Source: Saprolegnia diclina VS20
Taxonomy: Eukaryota; Oomycota; Saprolegniomycetes; Saprolegniales; Saprolegniaceae
Length of the DNA stretch: 22,275 nt
Assembly: GCF_000281045.1 (NCBI RefSeq)
Contig: NW_008246122.1
Span: forward strand, 79,852 to 102,126
Direction of reading: 5' to 3'
A program made the position numbers and the translations under genes. Positions within the stretch are counted from its first letter, which is position 1. Every line of letters begins with the position of its first letter. Positions 1 through 8,480 of the stretch are shown here, piece after piece. The notes below the pieces were generated by a model that worked only from the letters and a program-made list of their open reading frames with translations, was not told the origin of the DNA and did not search any database.

Positions 1-32
1 TTCACTTGCTACAGCGGTAGCTTTGGGGCCAG

Positions 33-294
33 CTCATGGCGGTATGAGGAAGGTAGCCACTCAATCCCACCCGCGCTTAAACCGAACGCTGGAATATGTT
101 TGGATTGGCTAAAAAGCACGCGCCGAGCCACTTTCATTCGTTCAAAAAGCATTTGAATCAACCAATCACCGCGTCGTGGAGTGTTGTCCGGATATGACAG
201 CGCCATCAGCTTCTGCATCAGCATGGCGGCGACGGTGCTGTTCAACGATGCGCTGTGGTCGATGCTCATGGCGTACTCGGACAAGCTGCTATGA
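33..294 (+). pseudogene. Truncated duplicate of ankyrin gene promoter and 5' end
   Basis: This stretch aligns by eye over about 240 bases (36-276) with 2376-2615, the promoter, leader and first 18 codons of the intact ankyrin gene downstream. I count roughly 15 substitutions and one 1-base indel. Its ATG at 223 reads MAATVLFNDALWSMLMAY, against MAATVLLNDALWPMLMAY in the intact gene. It then departs from that gene, adds five unrelated residues and stops at 294. No ankyrin sequence follows, so it is a 5' fragment left by a partial duplication or by deletion of the rest. The upstream part keeps the same leader as the live gene and might still be transcribed. A functional 23-residue peptide is possible but unsupported. 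Confidence 0.75.
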
Positions 295-633
295 TGCGAC
301 CGCGTCATCCAACGCAGCCATCTCGAGCTTCGTCGCTTTCGACGTGGTACGCTTCACATCTCTTGTCTTGGTTTCCCGAGGCTGAGACGACCCTACGAGC
401 GACCTGAGCCGAGTTCCCGGCTCAGCAGACGAGATGTCAAAGGTTGCATGCGTCAAATTTTAGCCGCCGGTGACCAAACTTGGAATGACGTACAAGGGTA
501 AGACTGGCCGGGAAGCAGGAGTCGCGTAGCCCAGCCTCCCTCAACCGTTGGGTGCTTCGAGATATGGTCCTCTCTTTGGGTTAGTATGTGGATACAAACC
601 GCAAGCAGTTTCCAGCACGAGCTGCACGGAGCG
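295..633. other. Intergenic, no gene seen
   Basis: This lies between the broken ankyrin fragment and the PAN gene. Open frames here are short and show no family motif or signal peptide. It probably holds the proximal regulatory region of the PAN gene. Confidence 0.5.
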
Positions 634-649
634 GCTCACTTTTGAATCC
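634..649 (+). promoter_or_regulatory. Inr/FPR-like core promoter of the PAN gene
   Basis: GCTCACTTTTGAATCC lies about 10-25 bases before the ATG at 658. It resembles the oomycete Inr plus flanking promoter region (GCTCATTYY followed by WTTT-like bases), although the second half is weaker than in the protease promoters of this window. The implied 5' leader is very short, which is normal in oomycetes. Confidence 0.45.
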
Positions 650-657
650 GATTTGTC

Positions 658-1857
658 ATGCGCAGCTTCGGGACCTACGCAGCGCTTCTGCTCTCGCTCT
701 CGGCGGCCTCCATCGGCGTCGTCGGCGCGGCGACGTGCTCCACCATCCAGCCCAACACCGACTACTTTGGCAACGACATCAAGTCGACGTCCCAAGCGAG
801 CCCCAGCAATTGCTGCGGGGACTGCGCGGCCACCCCGGGGTGCATCCTCTATGTCTGGACGAGCCAGAGCGGTGGCACGTGCTACCTCAAGAGCGCAGCG
901 GGCACCTCGTCCAACAAGCCGGGTGCGCAGGCGGCGTTCCTCGTGCCTAGTACGTGCAACAACTTGCAGCCCAACATCGACTACTTTGGCAACGACATCA
1001 AGTCGACGTCTCAAGCGAACCCCAGCAACTGCTGCGGGGACTGCACGGCCACGCCCGGGTGCATCCTCTACGTTTGGACGAACCAGAGCGGCGGCACGTG
1101 CTACCTCAAGTCGGCTCAAGGCGCGCCGTCCAACAAGCCGGGCGCACAGTCGGGGTTTCTTGGCACGACACCGACACCGACGCCAACACCGACGCCAACA
1201 CCGACACCAACGCCAACGCCAACGACCTGCACCAACTACCAGAGCAACATCGACTACCCCGGTAACGACATTGCATCAACATCGCAGCCGACGGCCGCTA
1301 ACTGCTGCAACGACTGTGCCGCGACCCCCGGCTGCGTTCTCTACGTCTGGACGAGCCAGAGTGGCGGCACGTGCTACCTCAAGTCGGCCCAAGGCGCGTC
1401 CATCGCCAAGCCCGGCGCGCAGTCGGCGGCTCTTAGCGGGCCTTCGCCGTGTGGCCCCGCGCTCGCCAACACGGACTACACGGGCCAGGACTTGAGTAAC
1501 GTTGGAGTGACGTCCATCAACCAGTGCTGCGCGGCCTGCCTCGCTGTCGCCGCTTGCAACGCCTACAGCTTCAAGGACAACGTGTGCTACCTCAAGAGCG
1601 GCAGCAATGGCCAAGTGTCGCTGCCGGGTGTCACGGCCGTCGCGCTCTACCGCTGCTCGGCGCCGGAGACCAACGTCGACTACATTGACAACAACATTGG
1701 AACTGCGGCGTCGCCAACGTACGTGCGCTGCTGCGAGCTGTGCCGCAACACGGCCGGGTGCGGCGCGTTCTCGTGGGCCAGCGGCGTGTGCTACTTGAAG
1801 AGCGCCAAGGGTGCGACGACGAACGCGGCTGGTGTCATCTCGGCCACGGTGCTCTAG
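658..1857 (+). CDS. Secreted protein with five PAN/Apple domains
   Basis: The product is 399 residues and begins with a clear signal peptide (residues 1-24, ending GVVGA). Five cysteine-rich modules of about 65-75 residues follow, starting near C27, C100, C191, C265 and C333. Each has the PAN_4-like pattern: a first Cys, an N-x-DY-x-x-N/Q-D segment, a CC pair, Cys 3 residues on, another Cys, an aromatic segment, then CYLKS. Modules 1 and 2 are almost identical, modules 3-5 more diverged. A Thr-Pro repeat linker (residues about 170-190) separates modules 2 and 3. PAN/Apple domains bind carbohydrate or protein. Oomycetes secrete many, some with a cellulose-binding domain, which is absent here. 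The likely role is adhesion to, or recognition of, substrate or host outside the cell. The start is chosen for the signal peptide and the short promoter spacing. The ligand is unknown. Confidence 0.9.
   Translation: MRSFGTYAALLLSLSAASIGVVGAATCSTIQPNTDYFGNDIKSTSQASPSNCCGDCAATPGCILYVWTSQSGGTCYLKSAAGTSSNKPGAQAAFLVPSTCNNLQPNIDYFGNDIKSTSQANPSNCCGDCTATPGCILYVWTNQSGGTCYLKSAQGAPSNKPGAQSGFLGTTPTPTPTPTPTPTPTPTPTTCTNYQSNIDYPGNDIASTSQPTAANCCNDCAATPGCVLYVWTSQSGGTCYLKSAQGASIAKPGAQSAALSGPSPCGPALANTDYTGQDLSNVGVTSINQCCAACLAVAACNAYSFKDNVCYLKSGSNGQVSLPGVTAVALYRCSAPETNVDYIDNNIGTAASPTYVRCCELCRNTAGCGAFSWASGVCYLKSAKGATTNAAGVISATVL
1164..1227 (+). repeat. In-frame hexamer microsatellite encoding a Thr-Pro linker
   Basis: A run of alternating ACACCG/ACGCCA-type hexamers encodes about ten Thr-Pro pairs between PAN modules 2 and 3. 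Thr-Pro tracts are typical extended, O-glycosylated linkers in secreted fungal and oomycete proteins. The repeat should vary in length among strains without shifting the frame. Confidence 0.85.
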
Positions 1858-2008
1858 CTGCGTCGCGCCGCCCACGCCAGCACCTCTTATTTGCCTCCCT
1901 CAACTCGTTGACGTGAGTCCTCAATCCATGCATACGTAGCTTATGTTGAGTTTTTGTTGTCTCGAGAGGCGTGTGGGGAGCAGCATCGTTGGTCGCAAGT
2001 GTAAGGTC
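1858..2008. other. 3' flank of the PAN gene
   Basis: A short non-coding stretch between the PAN stop codon and the palindrome cluster. No clear feature is seen. Confidence 0.4.
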
Positions 2009-2095
2009 GATTTGAGATTGAAACTCTCTGAGCACGCAGATCTTATAATATAAGATCTGCGTGCTCAGAGAGTTTCCCAAACTGAATCTCAAATC
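2009..2095. repeat. Foldback palindrome, unit 1 (MITE-like)
   Basis: Two perfect 27-base inverted arms (2021-2047 and 2049-2075) surround a single central A. The arm includes CTCTGAGCACGCAGATCTTA. Outer flanks GATTTGAGATT (2009-2019) and AATCTCAAATC (2085-2095) also pair. The left side lacks eight bases (CAGTTTGG) that the right side keeps in complement. No coding capacity is present. The form fits a non-autonomous foldback or MITE element, or a recombination-made inverted duplication. No target-site duplication could be fixed. Confidence 0.75.
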
Positions 2096-2117
2096 ATGTT
2101 CTCAATACTCAATCTTT

Positions 2118-2215
2118 AGTTTGGGAAACTCTCTGAGCACGCAGATCTTATATTATAAGATCTTATATTATAGGATCTGCGTGCTCAGAGAGTTTCCCAA
2201 ACTGAATCTCAAATC
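2118..2215. repeat. Foldback palindrome, unit 2 (MITE-like)
   Basis: This is a second copy of the adjacent palindrome, with perfect 30-base arms (2118-2147 and 2174-2203). They surround a 26-base AT-rich centre in which a 15-base AGATCTTATATTATA-type segment is repeated. The right arm and its flank (2174-2220) match unit 1's right arm (2054-2100) at all but one position, so the two units are recent tandem copies of one element. Confidence 0.75.
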
Positions 2216-2236
2216 GTGTTAAACCTCTTTTGTTTT

Positions 2237-2284
2237 GATATTCCAGTTGCAACTTTGATATTCCAGTTGCAACTGGAATATCAA
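2237..2284. repeat. Direct repeat running into a 30-base perfect palindrome
   Basis: GATATTCCAGTTGCAACT occurs twice (2237-2254 and 2257-2274). The second copy is the left part of a perfect 30-base palindrome at 2255-2284, with no spacer (axis at GTTGCAAC). It lies about 280 bases before the ankyrin ATG. It may be a mobile-element end, a dimeric protein-binding site or a by-product of replication slippage; the sequence alone cannot tell. Confidence 0.7.
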
Positions 2285-2464
2285 TTGAAAGAGGATTTCA
2301 AAATTCGCAAGCAATCTCGCAGATCCTGCGACGATGGAAGAAGCACAAGGGAGCATGGCGATGGCGCCGGCCGAGATGGCGGTATGAGGAAGGCAGCTGC
2401 TCAATCCCACCCGCGCTTGAACCGAGCACTGGAATATCTTTGGATTGGCTAAAAAGCACGCGCC

Positions 2465-2480
2465 GAGCCACTTTCATTCG
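2465..2480 (+). promoter_or_regulatory. Possible core promoter of ankyrin gene 1
   Basis: GAGCCACTTTCATTCG is a loose match to the oomycete Inr/FPR element, about 80-95 bases upstream of the ATG. It is conserved unchanged in the truncated copy near position 125-140, which supports a function but could reflect recent duplication only. Confidence 0.3.
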
Positions 2481-2561
2481 TTCAAAAGCATTCGAATCAA
2501 CCAATCACCGCGTCGTGGAGTGTCGTCCGGATGTGACAGCGCCATTAGCATCTGCATCACC

Positions 2562-4556
2562 ATGGCGGCGACGGTGCTGCTCAACGATGCGCTGTGGCCG
2601 ATGCTCATGGCGTACCAGCACGGACTCCCGTGGTGCATCGGTGAGCTTGAGCGGCTTAGCGCGACGATCACGCTGGCGCCAGTGGCGGACCCCGGTGGGC
2701 CGCTCTGCTTGCACAACGTGCCGCCTCGGTTTCTCGCGACGCCGTACCTGCGGCGCAACGCGCCTCAGCGCCACGCGCCATTGACGGCAGGAACGCTCTT
2801 TCTGTACGACAAAGATGCCATGGCGAGCCTCCCGCTGCACCTCTCGATCCTTGAAGGTCATTTGCGCCACATCGTCCTCTGGGGCGTGCATCGCCCGCAC
2901 TGTTTCCAGCGATCCACCATCGAGCTCGCGGCCGCGTGCGGTCATACCGACATTGTGCAGCACCTTGCGACGCAGATGACGCTACCCGTGACGACGAAAA
3001 CGGTCGACTTGGCCGCTATGAACGGCAACGAGGCGCTTCTGCGCTGGCTCTTCGACCTGCCAGCACGCCGCGGCGGGACGCGCTTGGCCCTCGATGGCGC
3101 TGCCGCCCATGGACACTTGGCCATCGTGCAGTTGCTGGTCTCAAAAGGTCGCTACTACGGGTCGCGCAACGTTGTCGCTGCGGCTGTTCACAATGGTCAC
3201 ATCCATATCGCTCGGTTCCTCTTGGAGTCGGGCCGCTATGCGTACAACTACTGCGCGAGGGCATATATGCAAGACTACTACGGCGTACAGCATGTCAACG
3301 TGCCGGGCACGGCCCAACTGGCATGCATCAAGCTGCTTTTGGCAACGTACCATGCCGACGCCATTGACGCTGTCGCGATCGAAGGTGCGATCCGCACCAG
3401 TGGCGTCGCGGCGCTCGTCTTTTGCTTTAATGCCGGCGTCGTTGCGCTCACAAGTCGACTGATCGAGTACATTGCGAACCTCGGCGATGTCGATGCGATG
3501 CGGTTTGCGTTGCAGCAGCTATTGCAACTGCACCAGAAGCCGGCCCATTGGCTCTCGGCCCCGTCCCGGTACATGCACCCTAATGACATAGCACGACGGT
3601 CTTTTTGTAGGTGGTGGGGTAGCGTCCGGCGTGCCAGTCTCACGCACACGTGGTCCCCCTCGGGATGGAGTATATGTCGCGCCACAGACATTGCTGCGGC
3701 TCGTGGGCACTTGGGCGTGCTCCAGCTCTTGCATGCAGCAAGACTCGACTGCGGGACTTCCTCCGCGATCGTCTACGCCGCCGCCAACGGTCATCTCGCC
3801 ACGGTCCAGTGGCTCTACGAGACGCTACGGGACTTGAACGTCGACGTTGCGCTTAGTTCGGCGGCTGCCTACGGCCATAGTGACGTCGTCGATGCCCTCC
3901 TCGGCATGCAGCGCGAGAGCCAACGCAGGCTTCCACTCGAGTTTGCCTGGACGACATGGTGTCTCGACCCCATCGAGACGCGGGACGTTGCCATCATCGT
4001 CGCTCACGTTGAGCCACAAGTCGCAGCTGCCGCGACGGGCCATGTCGAGATTCTACAGCGTCTGCCGCCGCGCGTCTCGCCAGCGCACTTGGTCGATGAA
4101 GCGTGCAAGCACGGCCATCTCAACGTTGTCAAGGCGCTTTGGAGCGAATGCGACGGGTCGTATAGTCTCCCAACGCTCCTGAAGGCGCTCGCAGCGGGGC
4201 ATCTGCTGGTCGTCGAGTACCTCTTGCTTCATGGAAAGCTGTGGTCGGCGAGCAAATTCAGCGATGACGCGGCAGCCGTCGATGCCATCTACACGGCCGC
4301 TGCGCACCAAGGCAACGTTGACGTGTATGTTCGCATAGCTGCGTGCCTCCCACACGGCGTGAGCCGACAAGCGATAGGGACTTTGCTATCGGACGTCATT
4401 GAGCGCCGACACTGGCGCTTGCTGTCGCATCTCCTCACCGACGCAACGCTGGTCGTATCAAGCGATGTGGTTGCGCTTGCCAGCGCCAGAGCACCCAAGA
4501 CCCTTGTCGACGCGATGCAAGCAAGAGCGGTGACGACAAGCGTCGCCGAAATGTAG
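2562..4556 (+). CDS. Ankyrin-repeat protein (oomycete expanded family)
   Basis: The product is 664 residues with no signal peptide or membrane segment, so it is probably cytosolic. Residues about 48-65 hold a motif, LCLHNVPPRFLATPYLRR, that recurs in the second ankyrin gene of this window. Ankyrin-type helices follow in blocks: residues about 118-222 (ELAAACGHTDIVQHL, DGAAAHGHLAIVQLL, AAVHNGHIHIARFLL), about 373-480 (AAARGHLGVLQLLH, YAAANGHLATVQWLY, AAAYGHSDVVDALL) and about 480-620 (AATGHVEILQRL, ACKHGHLNVVKALW). The G-H-x-x-V/I-x-x-L signature is typical of the very large oomycete ankyrin family, thought to mediate protein-protein contacts. The partner is unknown. ATG 2562 is chosen because the in-frame extension upstream begins only at a TTG and the same ATG is kept in the truncated copy. 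Between blocks the repeats are degenerate. Confidence 0.9.
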   Translation: MAATVLLNDALWPMLMAYQHGLPWCIGELERLSATITLAPVADPGGPLCLHNVPPRFLATPYLRRNAPQRHAPLTAGTLFLYDKDAMASLPLHLSILEGHLRHIVLWGVHRPHCFQRSTIELAAACGHTDIVQHLATQMTLPVTTKTVDLAAMNGNEALLRWLFDLPARRGGTRLALDGAAAHGHLAIVQLLVSKGRYYGSRNVVAAAVHNGHIHIARFLLESGRYAYNYCARAYMQDYYGVQHVNVPGTAQLACIKLLLATYHADAIDAVAIEGAIRTSGVAALVFCFNAGVVALTSRLIEYIANLGDVDAMRFALQQLLQLHQKPAHWLSAPSRYMHPNDIARRSFCRWWGSVRRASLTHTWSPSGWSICRATDIAAARGHLGVLQLLHAARLDCGTSSAIVYAAANGHLATVQWLYETLRDLNVDVALSSAAAYGHSDVVDALLGMQRESQRRLPLEFAWTTWCLDPIETRDVAIIVAHVEPQVAAAATGHVEILQRLPPRVSPAHLVDEACKHGHLNVVKALWSECDGSYSLPTLLKALAAGHLLVVEYLLLHGKLWSASKFSDDAAAVDAIYTAAAHQGNVDVYVRIAACLPHGVSRQAIGTLLSDVIERRHWRLLSHLLTDATLVVSSDVVALASARAPKTLVDAMQARAVTTSVAEM

Positions 4557-5663
4557 TGATTCATAAGAGTCGTTGCAGTCTAGAAGAACGCTCACGAACG
4601 CAACAGTTTGTTTGAAACGAGAAGGTTCGACCCGTCGTCAGATTGCCGGTGTACAATTGTTGGGTATCTCAGCGCGGGACTGAGAAAGAGTATCTCGACA
4701 TCGCGCTCTCCCAGACGCTACCACATCACCCAAGCGCCAAGCGCCCATGGACGCCACCGTTGCTACTAGCTTGTGCGGGTCGGAGCTGCAGGCGGGTGCG
4801 CGCCAACTCGACGACTACCGCTAGTTACGACGCACGGTGCGCGTCGAGCGTTGATGGTGCAGCGGACTTCGAGGCAGCCTGGCTCACGCTGTAGCGCTTC
4901 TCAGCTTACCAGCTTGCGTCGATATCAGACGCTTTTCCTGAGTACATTCGGGCAGTCATTCGTAGCTCCATAGCGTACACTGCTGCAGAGGAACACGGCA
5001 GAGGGACTGAGCAGTCATCGGAAGCGTCTCGACGATCGACCTCAAGCGTGGGAGGCTTGCGTCGACAGGCTGGCCACAGTGGCACACATATGTTCACCTG
5101 ACCGTGCGAAAACATCATGTTTAAAACAGATTGTCCATCACGCGCATCGTACCGTGTAATCAAAGCTGCATACGAGCCATCCATCCGACATCAAATCAAA
5201 GGCAGTGCTTGGAGCGGTGCGTAGGTGTCTTTCTCAGTGCAAAAAAGAACCGCCTCGCGCGTCGCGCACACAAGTCACATATAGTTTAAAACAGTTTAAA
5301 ACATGCCAGGCACGGCTGATGTTCACGCTACGCCGCATTGTCGCCCGCTCGTTTGTTTCTGCACGAACCGATTAGATGGTCTGGTCCAACTCAGATCTGG
5401 AAGGCACGTCCACCTCTTCTGGTATCGCGTCTCTTTGCGTGTGCATCTGCAGCGCGTGAGTCTCGAGCTCTGGTTGGCTGCATGGATCCCACACTCACTA
5501 CGCAAGCCTATTCGATGCGACGACCAAACCAAGCGTCTTGTATCTGCAGCAAGATTAGATTTGACGTAGCACGTGGTCGCATCTGTTGGTAGTGGTCGAC
5601 GGTTCCACCCATGCGAACACATGTTTTCGGCTGACTCAGATCGCACGGCGTCGCCCTCGATCG
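4557..5663. other. Intergenic region, no gene recognised
   Basis: About 1.1 kb between ankyrin gene 1 and the first subtilisin. Open frames are short (at most about 107 codons) and show no motif. The sequence GTTTAAAACAG occurs at about 5119 and 5284, the latter followed at once by another TTTAAAAC. It resembles the TTTAAACAG site found upstream of two other subtilisin genes. Confidence 0.45.
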
Positions 5664-5685
5664 ATTCATTTTACAATTTCACTTG
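5664..5685 (+). promoter_or_regulatory. Oomycete Inr+FPR core promoter of subtilisin 1
   Basis: ATTCATTTTACAATTTCACTT lies about 20-40 bases before the ATG. The TCATTTTACAATTTC core is identical to that in front of the subtilisin at 21182 and nearly identical to those of the two minus-strand copies at 13366 and 19839. This matches the known composite oomycete start-site element. Confidence 0.75.
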
Positions 5686-5702
5686 TATCAACAGCAAATA
5701 CC

Positions 5703-7163
5703 ATGAAGGTCATCTTTGCCCTCGCTGCCCTTGCGGCCGCCGCCCACGCCAAGGTCACGAGCGCGGTCCTCCGCGAACTCGAAGTGGACGGCACGACGTC
5801 GGTCATCGTCACCTTCAAGAAGGAAGCTACCGAGTCGCTTGCGACGTACGAAGCCATCACCAACGTGGCCGAACGCCGTGAAAAGTACATCGCTGCGACG
5901 TCGGCCGAGGCCGTCAAGCGCACGTCGTCGCTCCGTGAGGCCATTGGCACCAAGGTCGACATTGAGAGCTTCTGGATTGCGCCTGTGGCGTCGGTCAAGA
6001 ACGTCGACCAGGCGACTGTCGACGCCATCTCCAAGCTCCCCAACGTGCTCAAGGTCGACACGGTTCGCAGCATCAAGCTCACGCCGGTCATCAAGGGCAA
6101 GGAAAACTCGCCGGCCGACCACTCGCGTCCCAACGGCGTCCAGTGGGGTGTCGACACGGTCGGTGCGCCCGCGATCTGGAAGTACTTTGACGGCAAGGGC
6201 GTCGTCGTCGGCTCGATCGACACGGGTGTCCGTCACACGCACGAAGCCATCAAGTCCAAGTGGCGCTCGGACCGTGGTTGGTACGACCCGTACAACAAGA
6301 CGGCGCTCCCCGAAGATCTCGGTGGCCACGGTACCCACACGATCGGTACGATGGTCGGTGACTACGGTATCGGTGTTGCCCCCGGCGCTCAGTTCATCTC
6401 GTGCCGTGGCTTGTACATTGACAGCGGCGACGACCTCTCGCTTCTGACGTGCGCGCAGTTTATGGTGTGCCCGACCAAGCCGGACGGCTCGGACCCGGAC
6501 TGCACCAAGGGCGCGGACCTCGTCAACAACTCGTGGGGCGGTGACGCGAGCACGGACACGTGGTTTGCCGACGTCATTGACTCGTGGCACATGGCCGGTG
6601 TCACGCCGCTCTTTGCCAACGGCAACGAAGGTCCGGCCTGCGCGACGGCGGGCAACCCGGCGACGTACAACAACGTCATTTCGGTCGGCGCCGTCGGCTC
6701 GTACACGGACGAGCCCAACCAGCTCGCGTACTTTTCGTCCAAGGGCCCGGCCCAGTACAAAGACTGGAACGGCAACGTGCACACGATCGTCAAGCCCGAT
6801 GTGTCGGCGCCCGGCTTCTTCACCTACTCGAGCCTCAACGTCAACGACGCCTACTATGAGTACTACGCCGGCACGTCGATGGCGACGCCGCATGTCGCTG
6901 GTGTCGTCGCCCTCCTCAAGTCGGCGCAGAAGGGCCTCACTTACAACCAGATCTACCGGTACCTGACGACGACGACGGTCAAGGACATCTTGCAGCCCGA
7001 GCCGCAGACGTGGATCCTCACGCGCAACCGCACGCTCCCGGGCGCGCCCAACTGCGGCGGTGTCTCGGACAAGGCGTGGCCCAACAACCGTTATGGCTAC
7101 GGTCGCGTTAACGTCACCAACATCCTCGGTGGCGGCAAGTTCCCCAACCCGAGCGCGTGCTAA
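5703..7163 (+). CDS. Secreted subtilisin-like serine protease (S8, short form)
   Basis: The product is 486 residues: signal peptide MKVIFALAALAAAAHA (1-16), an inhibitor-I9-like propeptide (about 17-138), and a catalytic domain from about 143 to the end. The triad is complete: D173 in GSIDTG, H209 in GGHGTHT, S392 in GTSMATPHVAG, with the oxyanion Asn N308 in NGNEGPAC. The VNNSWGG segment and the cysteine-containing stretch CRGL...CAQFMVCPT...DC resemble Bacillopeptidase-F-like S8 enzymes. It should be secreted, self-activate by propeptide removal, and degrade extracellular protein. Related secreted subtilisins of Saprolegnia and Aphanomyces act on host proteins during infection. It ends in PNPSAC without a lectin tail. 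ATG 5703 is chosen for the signal peptide and the promoter just upstream; the frame stays open 5' of it without a better start. It converges on the gene at 7651. Confidence 0.95.
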   Translation: MKVIFALAALAAAAHAKVTSAVLRELEVDGTTSVIVTFKKEATESLATYEAITNVAERREKYIAATSAEAVKRTSSLREAIGTKVDIESFWIAPVASVKNVDQATVDAISKLPNVLKVDTVRSIKLTPVIKGKENSPADHSRPNGVQWGVDTVGAPAIWKYFDGKGVVVGSIDTGVRHTHEAIKSKWRSDRGWYDPYNKTALPEDLGGHGTHTIGTMVGDYGIGVAPGAQFISCRGLYIDSGDDLSLLTCAQFMVCPTKPDGSDPDCTKGADLVNNSWGGDASTDTWFADVIDSWHMAGVTPLFANGNEGPACATAGNPATYNNVISVGAVGSYTDEPNQLAYFSSKGPAQYKDWNGNVHTIVKPDVSAPGFFTYSSLNVNDAYYEYYAGTSMATPHVAGVVALLKSAQKGLTYNQIYRYLTTTTVKDILQPEPQTWILTRNRTLPGAPNCGGVSDKAWPNNRYGYGRVNVTNILGGGKFPNPSAC

Positions 7164-7650
7164 CTACGCCTTTTGCGGCCAATCGTTTCATTTTGATTGC
7201 CAGTGTGACGTTGATAACTCTGCATAATCCACCACCATGCCATGTCTTCTCGCACGGTGATCTTGCCCTCTCACTTCAGTTCATAATTCATACCAACCGT
7301 GTTGCAACAACAAAAGCTATGTATTCTCCGGTGGCACTCATTTTTGGCCCACATTGTGCTCTCAAAACCCATGCTCAAAACCCCCGAGTTTCTCATCACA
7401 GTACAATATTGTAGCAACGAGGAAACGAACTGTTGTCTGTATTGTTGAATGATACGCGAGCCAATACTGTATGCAAGCCAAGAGCTCGTTTGGGCTAATG
7501 ACGTACATCACAAAGGCTGTATCTGAGGCCTAATCAAAAGCATAGCAGATGGCCACCACTGCCGACCCTTGTCGCCTGCTGCAACGATGCGACTCGACTA
7601 CTTGTATGCTGGCAGGTCGGACGAAAAAGCAAAAATCATAAATTAGCGAT
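7164..7650. other. Convergent 3' intergenic region
   Basis: About 490 bases between the ends of two convergent genes. It is AT-richer than the coding DNA and contains no convincing reading frame. It presumably holds both 3' ends. Confidence 0.45.
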
Positions 7651-8454
7651 CTAGGCAACGGGATGCAGGTACAATTCAACGTGAATCGTGAGCGCTTGGA
7701 TCTTGCCGACGAGAAGCGCAACGTACGACGCTCGATAGCACTTGACGTCGTCCAACATTGCGCGCGTCTCGTCCGTCGACATGGTGCGGAGCGATGCGTG
7801 CGGGAAAAAGTCGTCGTGCACTTCGTCCAAGATCGCCAAGAGCTGCTTGAGGACACTCCGCGACGGCGTTGGCTGGCTCTTGCGCAGCAGCGAGAGGCCG
7901 GACGCCAGCAGTTCGAGGAGGCGCGAGTACGGCCAAAGCTGCTGCCAGAGTGCCTGCGTCCACATGTCGGTGGCAAACTCCAGTGTGTAGTGAAGCTGCT
8001 TGTAGAGCTCAGGATCCGAGTCCTTTGGGAGGTACCGCGGCTGGCGCAAATGGTCCAAGTGCTGCAGCAAGTGCACGGCGCCGCAAAACTCTGTGGCTTG
8101 AAGCGGACTCGCAAAAGCAAATGTCTTGATGACGTCGCTACCGCGCGCGACAAGCTGCACTTGGCGCTTCCCGTGCCGTACAAAGCACGTGTGCATTGTC
8201 GGGAGGTACTGCGGCGACGCGGCGCTGGGCGGAAGGTACGTGAGGCAGCCTTTGTCGAGGCGCACGAGAACGCGCGTCTCCGCCTTCTTGAGCGCCGACG
8301 TCCAATGGAGCTTGTCGAAGAACGTTGGGTCTTCGAGGACCGTAAAGAGGCACGCGATGCTACGCTCGTGCGTGGGGTCCACTGGCGACGGGTGCTGCTG
8401 GTCGATCGCGCAGTTGTCGAGAATGCTGTCGAGTTTGGCCAAGTGCGCTGTCAT
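7651..8454 (-). CDS. Hypothetical protein, possibly with a PH-like fold
   Basis: The product is 267 residues with no signal peptide or membrane segment. I do not recognise the family. Residues about 50-138 alternate short strands (LVRLDKGCLTYLP, HTCFVRHGKRQVQLVARG, KTFAFASP) and finish in a helix (LQATEFCGAVHLLQHLDHL). That order is compatible with a pleckstrin-homology-like domain, a weak inference. The rest (about 145-255) looks all-helical, rich in Leu and aromatic residues. Reasons to call it real: clean codon-biased frame, ATG at 8454 sitting just inside a good core promoter, and convergent orientation to the protease. The antisense frame over the same DNA (268 codons) is Arg/Val-rich and reads as a shadow. 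Confidence 0.75.
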   Translation of the reverse strand: MTAHLAKLDSILDNCAIDQQHPSPVDPTHERSIACLFTVLEDPTFFDKLHWTSALKKAETRVLVRLDKGCLTYLPPSAASPQYLPTMHTCFVRHGKRQVQLVARGSDVIKTFAFASPLQATEFCGAVHLLQHLDHLRQPRYLPKDSDPELYKQLHYTLEFATDMWTQALWQQLWPYSRLLELLASGLSLLRKSQPTPSRSVLKQLLAILDEVHDDFFPHASLRTMSTDETRAMLDDVKCYRASYVALLVGKIQALTIHVELYLHPVA

Positions 8455-8460
8455 TGTGCT

Positions 8461-8480
8461 GGGAAATAAGAAAATGATGC
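8461..8480 (-). promoter_or_regulatory. Inr/FPR-like core promoter of the hypothetical gene
   Basis: On the minus strand this reads GCATCATTTTCTTATTTCCC, a good match to TCATTTTnnnATTTC, ending about 7 bases before the ATG. It supports the start chosen for the downstream gene. Confidence 0.55.

Noticed and set aside
1164-1227. Possible short-repeat array of CRISPR type
   Set aside because: Continuous in-frame Thr-Pro microsatellite without spacers, in a eukaryotic gene.
534-1902. GCCTCCCTCAAC direct repeat flanking the PAN gene
   Set aside because: Only 12 bases match; several such pairs are expected by chance in a window this size.
2445-2561. 39-codon N-terminal extension of ankyrin gene 1
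   Set aside because: Begins at TTG, which is not a usual eukaryotic start, and would include the promoter and leader sequence.
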